A DNA stretch of 64,000 bases from Methylophaga sp. (GCA_011053005.1 DRHW01000004.1:124001-188000), one strand, 5' to 3'. Positions 31,975 to 42,252 are shown, counted from the first letter of the stretch. Program-made: numbers and translations. The notes: a model not told the origin generated them from the letters alone.

Positions 31975-32049
31975 ATAAAATCAATCAGGTACATAATGCT
32001 TTCTTTTTAATGAAATTCCTATATAGGACTGAAACTTAAAGAATAAAAA

Positions 32050-33747
32050 ATGTTAGCTCATATCTCCTCGAAAGACCTAATCACACACCTAAAAGAATTA
32101 GTTGGGAACAGTAATACTCTGACGGACAGTGCAACAACTCAGCCTTATAGCCAAGGTTATCGATTTGGTGGCGGGGAAGTTTTAGCGGTAATCAAACCGG
32201 GCACATTGTTGGAAATATGGCAGGCATTACAATTATGCTTGAAAGCGAATACTGCCATCATTCTACAGGCTGCAAATACCGGCTTAACAGGCGGGTCAAC
32301 TCCGGATGGAAATGAGTATGACAGACCTATCGTTATTATTAATACAATGCGTATTGATCAAATTCATCTACTTGATAATGCTCATCAGATCATTGGCTTT
32401 CCAGGCAGTACGCTATTTGGCCTTGAAGAAACATTAAAACCTTTTGGGCGTGAGCCTCACTCAGTGATTGGCTCTTCTTGTATTGGCGCTTCTATCGTTG
32501 GCGGTGTGTGTAATAACTCAGGTGGAGCTTTAGTTCAAAGAGGACCTGCCTACACAGAATTATCGTTATTTGCTCAAGTGCTTGAAAATGGTGAGCTTCA
32601 ACTCGTTAACAACTTAGGCATAGATTTAGGTAATACACCTGAAGAAATACTGACCAATTTAGAGAGTCAAACATACAATAATAAAGATAATTTACAGCCG
32701 GAAAAGCGCGCATCAGACAACGAGTATCATGAGCGGGTTCGAGAGATAGATGCAGATACACCAGCCCGATTTAATAATGATGGTCGTCGATTATATGATT
32801 CTGCTGGCTGTGCAGGAAAAGTAGCCGTTTTTGCAGTGCGATTAGATACTTATCCCATTGTAAAACAACAGGTTTTCTACGTTGGTACAAACGATGCGAA
32901 GGTTTTGTCCACTATGCGTCGTGATATTTTATCGGGTTTTAAATCTTTGCCTGTGTCTGGTGAGTATATGCATCGTGACTGCTATGCGGTCACTAAAAAA
33001 TATGGCAAAGATACATTTTTAGTCATTGATAAATTAGGTACCAAATACATCCCTAAAATGTTCAGTTTGAAAAGAACCGTTGATCGCATTGCTGACAAAT
33101 TAACCTTTTTACCTACTAAAATATCTGATCGGATCATGCAAGCGCTCAGTTATTTATGGCCTAATCACTTGCCGAAACGGATGGAAGATTATCACCAACA
33201 ATATCAACATCATTGGATTTTGGAGATGAGTGGTGAAGGAATAGAAGAAGCACGGTCATACCTTAAAACCTTTTTTGCAAAACACGAAGGTGACTATTTT
33301 GAATGCACGCCAGACGAGGGCGATAAAGCCATTTTGCATCGTTTTGTAGCAGGTGGTGCAATTGGTCGTTATCACATAATGAAGCGTAAAGAAGTAGGCG
33401 CAATGATGACAGTCGATATTGCATTACGTCGTAATGAGGCAGAATGGTTTGAACAATTACCGGCAGAAATTGATAGTTTAGTTCAAGATAAATTCTACTA
33501 TGGCCATTTATTTTGTCATGTCATGCATCAAAATTATGTGTTAAAAAAAGGTGTTGATGCAAAAAAACTTAAGCAACAAATTTTGACATCATTTGATGCT
33601 CGTGGTGCAGAATACCCTGCAGAACATAATGTCGGTCATGAGTATTTTGCCAAGCCGGCACTTAAAAATTTCTATCGTAAGCTTGATCCTACCAACTCGT
33701 TTAATCCTGGTATTGGTAAGACTAGTAAATTTAAAAACTGGTTATAG
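32050..33747 (+). CDS. dld: Quinone-dependent D-lactate dehydrogenase
   Basis: A peripheral membrane flavoenzyme oxidising D-lactate to pyruvate and passing electrons to quinone. The 565-residue protein has an N-terminal FAD-binding type 4 domain (about 40-180: ANTGLTGGSTP, CIGASIVGGVCNNSGGA) and a C-terminal membrane-binding D-lactate dehydrogenase domain, as in E. coli Dld (571 residues). It converges on serA across a shared terminator. In a methylotroph it may serve to remove D-lactate from methylglyoxal detoxification; that is inference. Confidence 0.94.
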   Translation: MLAHISSKDLITHLKELVGNSNTLTDSATTQPYSQGYRFGGGEVLAVIKPGTLLEIWQALQLCLKANTAIILQAANTGLTGGSTPDGNEYDRPIVIINTMRIDQIHLLDNAHQIIGFPGSTLFGLEETLKPFGREPHSVIGSSCIGASIVGGVCNNSGGALVQRGPAYTELSLFAQVLENGELQLVNNLGIDLGNTPEEILTNLESQTYNNKDNLQPEKRASDNEYHERVREIDADTPARFNNDGRRLYDSAGCAGKVAVFAVRLDTYPIVKQQVFYVGTNDAKVLSTMRRDILSGFKSLPVSGEYMHRDCYAVTKKYGKDTFLVIDKLGTKYIPKMFSLKRTVDRIADKLTFLPTKISDRIMQALSYLWPNHLPKRMEDYHQQYQHHWILEMSGEGIEEARSYLKTFFAKHEGDYFECTPDEGDKAILHRFVAGGAIGRYHIMKRKEVGAMMTVDIALRRNEAEWFEQLPAEIDSLVQDKFYYGHLFCHVMHQNYVLKKGVDAKKLKQQILTSFDARGAEYPAEHNVGHEYFAKPALKNFYRKLDPTNSFNPGIGKTSKFKNWL

Positions 33748-33770
33748 ACTAAGCTTCGCAGCTAGCCTAT

Positions 33771-33821
33771 AAAAAAGCCGCTTAATCTGTTTCAAGGATG
33801 AAACAAACAAGCGGCTTTTTT
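33771..33821. terminator. Bidirectional terminator between dld and serA
   Basis: AAAAAAGCCGCTT (33771-33783) pairs perfectly with 33809-33821, giving T-runs on both strands. A second small stem (GTTTC/GAAAC) sits inside the loop. The convergent gene arrangement fits a two-way terminator. Confidence 0.88.
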
Positions 33822-33843
33822 GTGTTAATTAAGAAAAATATAT

Positions 33844-35073
33844 TTAGTAAAGCACTCTTAATCTAATCGTCCCTTCAACCGTATTTAAAATTTCGAGTGC
33901 GAGTTCAGAATTAAATTCTGCAACATCTAATATTAGATAACCAATCTCATCACGTGTCATCATATTTTGAGCCAATATATTGATATTGTGTTCGGCAAAT
34001 AACAGGTTAATGCTAGATAAAACGCCAGGTTTATTATGATGAATGTGCAAGATTCTATGCGTGCTGTCTTGTTGCTGAACAGCGATACCAGGGAAGTTCA
34101 CTGCAGAAACAGTGGTTCCTCTATCTGCAAACTGCACAAACTTCTCAGCCACTTCCCCACCAATATTCACTTGTGCTTCAATGGTCGAACCACCGACATG
34201 TGGCGTTAAAATGACATTAGGGAAACCACGAAGTGGAGAATCTAACGGCTCGTTATTAGATTTAGGTTCAGTAGGGAATACATCAATTGCAGCGCCAGCT
34301 AACTTTTTATTTTTAATAGCTTCTGCCAAGTCTTCAATGTCAACGCAACTACCTCTAGCAGCATTAATGAAAATAGCCCCATCTTTCATCTGATCAAATT
34401 CTGTTTTGGTCATAATGTTATAAGTAGAAGCTAGCTCAGGAACGTGTAGCGATACAACATCTGCCTGGCTTAATAAATCTTGCATTGTTGCTACTTGGCT
34501 TGCATTACCTAATGGTAATTTGGTAATCACATCATAATAAATGACATTCATACCCAAGCTTTCAGCTAACACAGAGAGTTGCGAACCGATACTGCCGTAA
34601 CCGACGATTCCTAATGTTTTACCACGGGCTTCGTATGATGCTGTGGCGCTTTTAGGCCAAAGACCATTATGAACACTGTGATTCTTTTCTGGGATCCCAC
34701 GTAGCAATAAAATAAGTTGCCCAATAACCAATTCAGCAACTGAACGGGTATTTGAGTAGGGCGCATTAAAAACAGGAATACCTTTCATTTTTGCTGCGTT
34801 TAAATCAACTTGATTGGTGCCAATACAAAAACATCCAATCCCTGCAAGAATATCTGCAGCATCTAATACTTTTTTGGTTAACTGTGTACGAGAACGAATA
34901 CCAATAAAGCGAACATCTTTAATTTTTTCGATTAAGGTATCTTCATCGAGTGCATGTGAAATATATTCGATGTTGGTATAACCAGCATTTTCGAGGATTT
35001 TTACGGCACTTTTATCAACGCCTTCTAATAAAAGGAAGCGAGCATCTTGTTTTTTCGTAGGAGCTAATCCCAT
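33844..35073 (-). CDS. serA: D-3-phosphoglycerate dehydrogenase
   Basis: The first enzyme of serine synthesis, oxidising 3-phosphoglycerate with NAD. The 409-residue protein has a D-isomer hydroxyacid dehydrogenase fold with NAD-binding GYGSIGSQL (about 155-163), the catalytic Arg in NAARGSCVD, a His in LTPHVGGST, and a C-terminal ACT domain (about 335-409) for serine feedback. Length and order match the E. coli type. Confidence 0.97.
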   Translation of the reverse strand: MGLAPTKKQDARFLLLEGVDKSAVKILENAGYTNIEYISHALDEDTLIEKIKDVRFIGIRSRTQLTKKVLDAADILAGIGCFCIGTNQVDLNAAKMKGIPVFNAPYSNTRSVAELVIGQLILLLRGIPEKNHSVHNGLWPKSATASYEARGKTLGIVGYGSIGSQLSVLAESLGMNVIYYDVITKLPLGNASQVATMQDLLSQADVVSLHVPELASTYNIMTKTEFDQMKDGAIFINAARGSCVDIEDLAEAIKNKKLAGAAIDVFPTEPKSNNEPLDSPLRGFPNVILTPHVGGSTIEAQVNIGGEVAEKFVQFADRGTTVSAVNFPGIAVQQQDSTHRILHIHHNKPGVLSSINLLFAEHNINILAQNMMTRDEIGYLILDVAEFNSELALEILNTVEGTIRLRVLY

Positions 35074-35824
35074 TAGTTATATACCTATAGTTAGGAGTGA
35101 TGGGGGAGAATCAAACGATAATTATAGCAGAATAGTAAGCAATGCCGGAATAAACACTGCCTCATATCTGCACGGGAGTTATATGTCCTCAATGCTTAGT
35201 CAGTAATGTCTTTTTTACTATATTTAATAAAAGAGGTAGTTCAGTTGATTTAGTTTAACTGTCTAATAGTTTTTTTCAGACTCTGTCTATTCGAGTAGCG
35301 TTTTGGAAGTATTTAACTTCTGTTAAACATTGTTTGATTACTGGATTTTAAATAACAAGATTCTAGTCATTTATTTTAGGTAAATAATTATTTATTCTGT
35401 CACGTCTAAATAATGCTCGGCAGTTCATTTTACAATTGCCACTAGTATTCACATATTGTATTGTAAGTTAGCTGTGAAACTGGGTTCCATCTTCGTTTTT
35501 TTGTGGGGATATTAAATGTAACGGCTTATATTTGATCTTGAAAAAGCTCCAGCAAAGGCTGTATAAACTGAAACGCGAATCTGTATCGTAATTGTTGACT
35601 CCTGCTGCGCCCTGAAATCATTCTATTGCATGTTTTATTTGATTAGCCTTTATTGTTTTAAAGTTTTCTTATCCGTGAATTAGAAAAAGAGATACCAGTT
35701 ATATTACTTGCTTAGTGAGTTTGTGGATGCTAATAATTTTTTAGTACCGGTTACTTGATAGCATCCCGTCATCTGCCAACATTTTTTATGAGCATTCAAT
35801 GTTAATAAAATTATAGAGTTCATC
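35074..35824 (+). promoter_or_regulatory. Long intergenic region upstream of moxY
   Basis: 751 AT-rich bases between divergent serA and moxY without a supportable ORF. A candidate moxYX promoter is TTGCTT (35708-35713), a 17-base spacer and TAATAA (35731-35736). The rest holds several T-tracts and no clear strong hairpin. The length suggests regulatory content, a small RNA or a decayed gene, none of which I can demonstrate. Confidence 0.35.
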
Positions 35825-37141
35825 ATGAGTTTAAGATCGCTAATTAATTTACGAATTGTATTTTCTGTAGTATTTATTTTACTGTTAGGCGGCGCGACGG
35901 CTGTATGGCAGGCGCGACAATCGGTAGAAAGAGAAGTGCAATCATCGATTAATCTTGCATTACAAATGATTGAATTTGGTTTTGCACAGGTACCGTTATC
36001 TAGTCGTTATGGTAGTGAGTGGTTGCCTCAGATCAGCGCTTTGCAGCAAACAAGACATTTACATATTTCGATTTCTGAAAATGGTGTTAAACCCACTAAG
36101 TTTATTACCCAACGTATTGTCGATGAAGCACGTAATGAGCCACCGCAATGGTTTATTGATTTAGTCAGAGCACGTCATTTTACTGAGAAATATGATGTCT
36201 CTATGGCTGATGGCACGGTCAAAACAATTTTAATTACAGCTGATCCGATGGATGAAATCACTGAGGCATGGGGAGAGTCGCAAGCTTTTTTCTGGTCAAT
36301 TGTCGCGATGTCAGTGATTATGTTTTTAGCGATCAACTTAGTGTTTAATGCTGTACTGCGTGCGGTGAAAACGATTCTATCGGGTTTACAACAAGTAGAA
36401 GATGGTCATTATGGATTGGCATTACCTCGCTTTAAAATTAAAGAGTTTGATGCGATAGCTCTTGAGGTGAATGAGATGTCATCTTCTTTAAAAGCAGCAC
36501 AGAAAAATAACCAAGCCTTAGCCCGTCATACAATGCATATTCAAGAATCTGAACGACAAACCATGTCACGTGAGCTGCATGATGAAATGGGGCAATCATT
36601 AACCGCGATTAAAGCGATGGCGGTGACCTCTAAGCAGGCCAGTGCCGATATACCGTCTATTGCAGATTCAATTATTACTGTTTGTAATCATCTTTCGATT
36701 GTGGTGCGTTCGATGATGCGGACACTTCATCCTTTGAGTTTGGCTGAATTAGGTTTACGCGCTACCTTATCGGATTTGATTAGTGAGTGGCAGCGTCGCA
36801 CGTCTGATTTAATGATTGATCTAGATTATGATGATCAGCTTGAACGGCTCAATAATGAGGTAACGATTCATGTTTATCGTATTGTTCAGGAGTGTTTAAC
36901 CAATGTTGTGCGTCATGCTAAGGCGACACACGTGTCTATTTTATTAGAGAAACGTGGCGATACGGTGTGGATGTCAGTATCGGATAATGGTGTAGGCGGA
37001 CAAATGGGGCAACAAGGATTTGGTGTGTTAGGTATGCGTGAACGTGCTCAGAATTTAGGCGGGAAATTTTTATTTGAATCAGTCGATAATGAAGGGGTTA
37101 ATGTTATCGTTCAACTGCCTTATATTGAGAAAAAACGATGA
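35825..37141 (+). CDS. moxY: MoxY-type sensor histidine kinase
   Basis: A 438-residue membrane sensor of the NarL/HisKA_3 class. The first membrane helix is at about 10-28, the periplasmic sensor about 29-150 has the LapD/MoxY N-terminal character, the second helix is at about 153-178, and a HAMP-like linker follows. The phospho-acceptor His252 lies in SRELHDEMGQ, and the HATPase domain has SDNGVGG and GFGVLGMRER. It overlaps moxX by four bases. In Paracoccus denitrificans MoxYX controls methanol oxidation genes, and the position upstream of mxaF supports the same role. The ligand is unknown. Confidence 0.85.
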   Translation: MSLRSLINLRIVFSVVFILLLGGATAVWQARQSVEREVQSSINLALQMIEFGFAQVPLSSRYGSEWLPQISALQQTRHLHISISENGVKPTKFITQRIVDEARNEPPQWFIDLVRARHFTEKYDVSMADGTVKTILITADPMDEITEAWGESQAFFWSIVAMSVIMFLAINLVFNAVLRAVKTILSGLQQVEDGHYGLALPRFKIKEFDAIALEVNEMSSSLKAAQKNNQALARHTMHIQESERQTMSRELHDEMGQSLTAIKAMAVTSKQASADIPSIADSIITVCNHLSIVVRSMMRTLHPLSLAELGLRATLSDLISEWQRRTSDLMIDLDYDDQLERLNNEVTIHVYRIVQECLTNVVRHAKATHVSILLEKRGDTVWMSVSDNGVGGQMGQQGFGVLGMRERAQNLGGKFLFESVDNEGVNVIVQLPYIEKKR

Positions 37142-37785
37142 GTGAGCAAGCAATAAAAGTATTGTTAGTCGACGACCATACCGTCGTGCGTGCTGGATTT
37201 CGGATGTTATTAGCATCGCAATCCTTTATTGGCGATATTGTTGATGTTGATCGTGGTGAATTAGCGACCCAAGAATATAACCGATTTCAACCTGATGTCG
37301 TGGTGATGGATTTATCCATGCCTGGAATTGGCGGATTGGAAACCATACGCCGCTTATGTAAAAATAATCCTGACGCCGTTATTTTGGTCTATAGCATTCA
37401 TGATGAAGCTATATATGTAGAGCGCGCTTTACAAGCAGGGGCTAAAGGCTATGTCAGCAAAAACAGTGCGGCAGAAGTATTAGCTGAAGCCGTTGCCGTA
37501 GTCGCTTCGGGCAAACGTTATATCGAGCGGGATCTTTTACCAAAAGTAGATGATGTCCGTGAAGCGGGCCCTGAATATATTAAGGAGGCGGTGACAGCCT
37601 TATCACCACGAGAGTTTGATGTATTTTGTCTTCTCGCAAAAGGAAAAACAGCACACGAGATTTCTGCCGATATGTGTTTGAGTTATAAAACAGTGTCTAA
37701 TTACAGCACGCATATTAAGAGTAAGCTCAAGGCTAGCACTGCAGCAGATTTGGCCAATGTTGCGATGGTTTTGGGTTTAATTTAA
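37138..37785 (+). CDS. moxX: MoxX-type NarL-family response regulator
   Basis: A 215-residue regulator with a receiver domain (acidic pair Asp12/Asp13, phospho-acceptor Asp58 in VVVMDLSMPG, Lys near 107 in YVSKNSA) and a C-terminal LuxR-type HTH (about 148-210, LSPREFDVFCLLAKGKTAHE). It is translationally coupled to moxY. It probably activates mxaF or related promoters; the direct target site is not identified. Confidence 0.87.
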   Translation: MSEQAIKVLLVDDHTVVRAGFRMLLASQSFIGDIVDVDRGELATQEYNRFQPDVVVMDLSMPGIGGLETIRRLCKNNPDAVILVYSIHDEAIYVERALQAGAKGYVSKNSAAEVLAEAVAVVASGKRYIERDLLPKVDDVREAGPEYIKEAVTALSPREFDVFCLLAKGKTAHEISADMCLSYKTVSNYSTHIKSKLKASTAADLANVAMVLGLI

Positions 37786-38402
37786 TAGGAATAAAGATAG
37801 ACCTTGAATGGGTAAGATGGCTGAGTTATTTAGAATTGAAGCAAGTAAATATCTTGGGTATATAAAGTATAAAATCATGCTTAAACCAATTCTTTGAACT
37901 TAATTTATGATGATTCAGCCATAATAAAAAATGGTATATGCCAAAAATAATATGCTGACTCTCGTTAGTTGTAGCGGCTTCAAATATCCAAAATCAGAGA
38001 TACTTCCACTCATAACGTTTATCTAAAAAGTACAGAACAGTAATGTTTGTTAGTAATTCTTGGACGATATAAGCTGCTAATTTTAATGAACGGCAACGCC
38101 TCCAGTTACATTTCAATATCCAAATATGCATCTTCTCAAGAAAATAAAATCGCCTAATCACGGCATTTTTTAGATCTGTAAGTTCCCTCACAATAATCTT
38201 CAGTTTTATCAATTCCTTTGTTTTAGCGGGGGAGTGGCGTTTACCTCTTCTGTTTAATGATGACTTCCTTGCTCCATCTGTGGCTGCCGTCTCTATTTCA
38301 TAGTGTTGATCGAGGCGGATAATTCATCCGTCGACTCACCAACGTGACTGAGACATTGATATGTCAACGAGAGTTGACTTCAGACTATTTAGGAGTATGT
38401 AT
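37786..38402 (+). promoter_or_regulatory. mxaF upstream region and leader
   Basis: 617 bases before mxaF. A possible -10 is GATAAT (38318-38323) without a good -35, which would fit an activator-dependent promoter with a transcript start near 38330. A good Shine-Dalgarno AGGAG lies at 38391-38395. A minus-strand frame at 37994-38212 (72 residues, Lys/Arg/Ile-rich) is not recognisable and is not called a gene. Confidence 0.45.
38352..38378 (+). promoter_or_regulatory. Two mutually exclusive hairpins in the mxaF leader
   Basis: GACAT (38352-38356) can pair with ATGTC (38361-38365), while GTCAAC (38363-38368) can pair with GTTGAC (38373-38378) around a GAGA tetraloop of the GNRA type. The two share 38363-38365 and cannot form together. 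The second ends 12 bases before the mxaF Shine-Dalgarno. Confidence 0.5.
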
Positions 38403-40298
38403 ATGAATATAAGAACGAGAGGGAAGAGCTATCTGTCAGTAGCAACTTCAGCAGCCTTATTAGGTTCTGTTGTCGGCCTATTGGCTTCGGGTTCAGTGTT
38501 TGCTAATAAAAACTTAGTAGAATTACAAAAAAGTGAAGCAAACTGGGTCATGCAAGGTAAAAACTACTCAGCAAACCATTTCAGTACAGCAACACAAGTC
38601 AATAAAAGTAACGTAAAAGATTTAGAGCCAGCTTGGTCATTTTCTACTGGTGCTTTAAGTGGACATGAAGGCGCACCTTTGGTTGTGGGTGACATTATGT
38701 ATATTCATTCACCTTATCCAAATAATACATTTGCTGTGAGCTTAAAAGAGCCAGGTAAAATTCTTTGGGAACATAAACCAAAACAAGATCCTGCTGCGCG
38801 TGCGGTTGCATGTTGTGACGTTGTTAACCGTGGTCTAGCTTACTGGCCTGGTGATAGCAAAACGCCTGCGATGATCGTGAAAAGTCAATTAGACGGTAAT
38901 GTTGTAGCGTTAAACGCTAAAACAGGTGAAGTATATTGGAAGGTTGAAACAGCTGATATCAGTGTCGGTCAAACTCAAACAGCTGCACCTTTCGTCATGA
39001 ACGATTTAGTTGTACAAGGTTCTTCTGGTGCTGAATTGGGTGTTCGTGGTTATTTAACAGCATTTGATATGCACACCGGTGAAATGGTTTGGCGTTGGTA
39101 TGCAACAGGTCCAGATTCTGAAATTGGCCTTGATAAAGACTTCAATAGCGCTAACCCACACTACGGTCAAAAAGATCTAGGTACTAAAACATGGGAAGGT
39201 GATGCATGGAAAATCGGTGGTGGTACTAACTGGGGTTGGTATGCCTATGATCCTGATTTAAACATGTTCTACTACGGTTCTGGTAACCCTGCGCCGTGGA
39301 ATGAAACAATGCGTCCGGGTGATAACAAATGGACAATGACTATCTGGGGTCGTGATGCTGACACTGGTTTAGCGAAGTTCGGTTATCAAAAAACACCACA
39401 TGATGAGTGGGATTATGCCGGCGTTAACGTGATGATGTTATCTGAACAAAAAACAGCAGATGGCAAAATGCACAAGTTGCTAACGCATCCAGATCGTAAC
39501 GGTATTGTCTACACACTAGATCGTGAAAATGGTGACCTCATCTCTGCAAATAAAATGGATGAGACAGCTAACTGGGTGAAAAAAGTGGATCTAAAAACAG
39601 GTTTACCGATTCGTGATCCTGAATTTAGCACCAGCATGGGCAATCGTTCACACGATATCTGTCCATCAGCGATGGGCTTCCATAACCAAGGTATGGATTC
39701 ATACGATCCTAACAAAGAGTTATTCTTCTTAGGTATCAACCATCTATGTATGGATTGGGAACCGTATATGTTGCCATACCGTGCAGGTCAGTTCTTCGTT
39801 GGTGCCAACGTTTGGACATACCCTGGACCTAAAGGTGATCGCCAAAAAGGTATCGGTTCTGGTCAAGTTAAAGCTTATAACGCTATTACAGGTAAATTTG
39901 CTTGGGAGAAAATGGAAAAATTCGCAGTATGGGGTGGTACAACAGCAACAGCCGGCGATTTAGTTTTCTACGGAACATTAGATGGTTTCATCAAAGCACG
40001 TGATACAGACACAGGTAAATTACTGTGGAAATTCAGATTACCTTCAGGTGCTGTAGGTCATCCGATGACGTATACACATGACGGCGTTCAATATGTTGCC
40101 ATTTATTACGGTGTAGGCGGCTGGCCTGCGGTTGGTCTAGTGTTTGACTTGAACGATCCATCTGCTGGTTTAGGTGCTGTAGGTGCCTTTAAAGAACTTG
40201 CACATTACACTCAAATGGGTGGTGGTGTAATCGTTTTCTCTCTTGATGGTCAAAGCCCATTCACAAAAGACGTGAACTTGGGTGAGTACGAGAATTAA
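38403..40298 (+). CDS. mxaF: Methanol dehydrogenase large subunit, PQQ/calcium type
   Basis: Periplasmic PQQ enzyme oxidising methanol to formaldehyde. The start at 38403 has AGGAG seven bases upstream; ATGs at 38361 and 38397 do not fit. The 631-residue precursor has a signal peptide ending SVFA (residue 34). In mature numbering the known Methylobacterium MxaF residues fall exactly in place: the Cys103-Cys104 disulphide (VACCDVV), Glu177, Asn261 and catalytic Asp303. Residue 305 is Ala (DYA), not the Asp that binds lanthanides in XoxF, so this is the calcium form. Eight beta-propeller repeats with tryptophans are expected. Confidence 0.98.
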   Translation: MNIRTRGKSYLSVATSAALLGSVVGLLASGSVFANKNLVELQKSEANWVMQGKNYSANHFSTATQVNKSNVKDLEPAWSFSTGALSGHEGAPLVVGDIMYIHSPYPNNTFAVSLKEPGKILWEHKPKQDPAARAVACCDVVNRGLAYWPGDSKTPAMIVKSQLDGNVVALNAKTGEVYWKVETADISVGQTQTAAPFVMNDLVVQGSSGAELGVRGYLTAFDMHTGEMVWRWYATGPDSEIGLDKDFNSANPHYGQKDLGTKTWEGDAWKIGGGTNWGWYAYDPDLNMFYYGSGNPAPWNETMRPGDNKWTMTIWGRDADTGLAKFGYQKTPHDEWDYAGVNVMMLSEQKTADGKMHKLLTHPDRNGIVYTLDRENGDLISANKMDETANWVKKVDLKTGLPIRDPEFSTSMGNRSHDICPSAMGFHNQGMDSYDPNKELFFLGINHLCMDWEPYMLPYRAGQFFVGANVWTYPGPKGDRQKGIGSGQVKAYNAITGKFAWEKMEKFAVWGGTTATAGDLVFYGTLDGFIKARDTDTGKLLWKFRLPSGAVGHPMTYTHDGVQYVAIYYGVGGWPAVGLVFDLNDPSAGLGAVGAFKELAHYTQMGGGVIVFSLDGQSPFTKDVNLGEYEN

Positions 40299-40391
40299 TC
40301 AACATAGACAGACATAAGTTGTATTAATTAACTTTTGTATTCAACCTGGCTGGCAGCATTTGCTGTCAGCCAACTTTTGAGAGTGGATCTG

Positions 40392-41234
40392 ATGTATAAA
40401 AAAAGCAAAAAACAATTAAGCCAATGTGGATTATTTACTGCACTAGCATTAACACTAATATCTTCTGCACATGCTAGTGAAGGCTTACCAGATACTTTGC
40501 GTGTTTGTGCTTCGAGCAATGAAATGCCGTATTCAAACACTCAGCAGCAAGGCTTTGAAAATGATATCGCAAAAGTCTTAGCTAATAATATGTCGTTACC
40601 CGTTGAATTTGTGTGGTCAGATAAAGCGGCTATATTTTTGGTAACAGAACAATTAATGAAAAATACCTGTGATGTTGTTATAGGTGTTGATGCTGGTGAC
40701 ACACGAGTGTTGACTAGTAAACCTTATTATAAAAGTGGCTATGCGTTTATCTACAAATCAGATAAAGGTTTAGACGTTAAAAGCTGGACCAGTCCAGATG
40801 TAAAAAACATGCAAAAATTTGCCGTCGTTGCAGGCAGCCCATCTGAAGTCATGTTACGTGAAGTGGGTAAATACAGCGAAAACTTCAATTATCAAAAATC
40901 ATTATCTGGCTATAAATCGCCACGTAATAAATATATTCGTCTTGAGCCTAAGATGTTAGTTGGCGAAGTACTTAGTGGTAAAGCCGATATGGCTCATCTA
41001 TGGGCGCCAGAAGTGGCACGTTATGTAAAAGAAAGCCAAGGCAAATTAACAATGGTTGTATCACCTGAATTTGAAACCTTAAGTGATGGTCAGCAAGTGG
41101 CTGAGCATTATGCTCAATCTGTTGCCGTGAGGTTAGATGACAAAGCGTTATTAGATGCTGTGAACAAAGGTTTGCAAAAATCAGCGCCCGAAATTAATAA
41201 AATTTTGAACAAGGAAGGGATTCCTTTACTTTAA
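40392..41234 (+). CDS. mxaJ: MxaJ, periplasmic solute-binding-like assembly protein
   Basis: A 280-residue type 3 solute-binding-fold protein with a Sec signal peptide (start MYKKSKKQLSQCG, cleavage after ISSAHA). It begins LPDTLRVCASSNEMPYSN, as in MxaJ. MxaJ helps assembly or stability of methanol dehydrogenase and is needed for activity in genetic studies of other methylotrophs. I use the ATG at 40392; the 19 residues available upstream in frame do not resemble a signal sequence. It lies between mxaF and mxaG. Confidence 0.93.
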   Translation: MYKKSKKQLSQCGLFTALALTLISSAHASEGLPDTLRVCASSNEMPYSNTQQQGFENDIAKVLANNMSLPVEFVWSDKAAIFLVTEQLMKNTCDVVIGVDAGDTRVLTSKPYYKSGYAFIYKSDKGLDVKSWTSPDVKNMQKFAVVAGSPSEVMLREVGKYSENFNYQKSLSGYKSPRNKYIRLEPKMLVGEVLSGKADMAHLWAPEVARYVKESQGKLTMVVSPEFETLSDGQQVAEHYAQSVAVRLDDKALLDAVNKGLQKSAPEINKILNKEGIPLL

Positions 41235-41276
41235 ATAAGACCCTGAATAGATAAATAGTAAGGAATCAAAGATCTC

Positions 41277-41861
41277 ATGACAAATAAGAGTAAGAGTAAA
41301 AGTATGATTAAAAAAACGGCTTGTTTAGTGGCATTGGCTATTGGACTTTCATCAGCAACAGCATTTGCTGATATGACATTCCGTAACGCATTATCTGGCG
41401 ATCCAATTGATTTTTCATTTGGTAAAAAGGGTCCTGAAACTGAAGCGACTAAACACTTCATGCAGACGGGAGAAAATATTTATAACAAAGATAAAGATGT
41501 TATTACATCGGGCGAAAGCCTATTTGCTACTGCGTGTGCTGGTTGTCATGGACATCATGCAGAAGGAAAAATTGGTCCAGCATTAGGCGATAGTTATTGG
41601 ACATATCCTAGAGCAAGAACTGATGCCGGTATGTTTGAAGTGGTATATGACGGTGCTCGAGCCATGATGGGCCCGCAACGTAATAACTTAACAGTTGACG
41701 AAATTCTGACGGTAATGGCCTATGTTCGTAGTATTAACTGGGGTGATGCTGAAGATGCCTTATGGTTGAGCGAAGAAGAACGCGAGCATTTTGTACCAGC
41801 GCCAGTTCCTGAAGAATTTAAAGAAGCAATGGAAAAATTCAACGAATCTAATGGTAAGTAA
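41277..41861 (+). CDS. mxaG: Cytochrome cL, electron acceptor of methanol dehydrogenase
   Basis: A 194-residue periplasmic class I c-type cytochrome that takes electrons from the PQQ centre of MxaFI. It has a signal peptide ending AFA, one heme motif CAGCH (with GHHAEGKIGPALGD following), and a late candidate axial Met. The acidic tail (EEFKEAMEKFNESNGK) is typical. An internal ATG at 41304 would give a shorter n-region and is also possible. It lies in the mxaFJGI order. Confidence 0.95.
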   Translation: MTNKSKSKSMIKKTACLVALAIGLSSATAFADMTFRNALSGDPIDFSFGKKGPETEATKHFMQTGENIYNKDKDVITSGESLFATACAGCHGHHAEGKIGPALGDSYWTYPRARTDAGMFEVVYDGARAMMGPQRNNLTVDEILTVMAYVRSINWGDAEDALWLSEEEREHFVPAPVPEEFKEAMEKFNESNGK

Positions 41862-41960
41862 TGCCATTGTAAGCGAAATGATTGTAAGTAATGGCAGCTG
41901 CAAAGTGCAGTTTTCCATTGCTTGCAACATTATGTAGTTCAATCCAAAGGAGAGAAGAAG

Positions 41961-42236
41961 ATGAATAAAATTAAACTATTAGCAATAAGTAGTGCAACAG
42001 CCTTAATGTTTACTTTTGGCATGTCTGCCATGGCTTATGACGGCACAAACTGTAAATCAGACGGCGTATGTTGGGAAGCTAAACCAGGATTTCCTAATGA
42101 AATTAAAGGTTCAAAATTTGATCCTAAACACAGTGCAAAAGAGTTAGAAAAACAAAATGTCGCTAACAACGCGATGGAAGAGCGTAATGCAAAACGTGTT
42201 GAAAACTTCAAAAAAACAGGTAAGTGGGTTTACTAA
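41961..42236 (+). CDS. mxaI: Methanol dehydrogenase small subunit
   Basis: A 91-residue precursor whose signal peptide (MNKIKLLAISSATALMF, cleavage after SAMA) leaves a mature beta subunit starting YDGTNCKSDGVCWEAKPGFP. This is the conserved MxaI N-terminus with two cysteines for a disulphide. The rest is Lys-rich and helical and wraps MxaF. The start at 41961 has AAAGGAG upstream. A terminator follows. Confidence 0.97.
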   Translation: MNKIKLLAISSATALMFTFGMSAMAYDGTNCKSDGVCWEAKPGFPNEIKGSKFDPKHSAKELEKQNVANNAMEERNAKRVENFKKTGKWVY

Positions 42237-42252
42237 TCCATAAGTCTTGTTG

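Noticed and set aside
37994-38212. 72-residue minus-strand frame upstream of mxaF
   Set aside because: Lys/Arg/Ile-rich composition expected of random AT-rich DNA, no ribosome site or recognisable family; a transposase remnant was considered but no motif supports it.
38403-40298. XoxF (lanthanide) identity for the methanol dehydrogenase
   Set aside because: Residue 305 is Ala, and mxaJGI plus the full accessory set follow, which fits MxaF.
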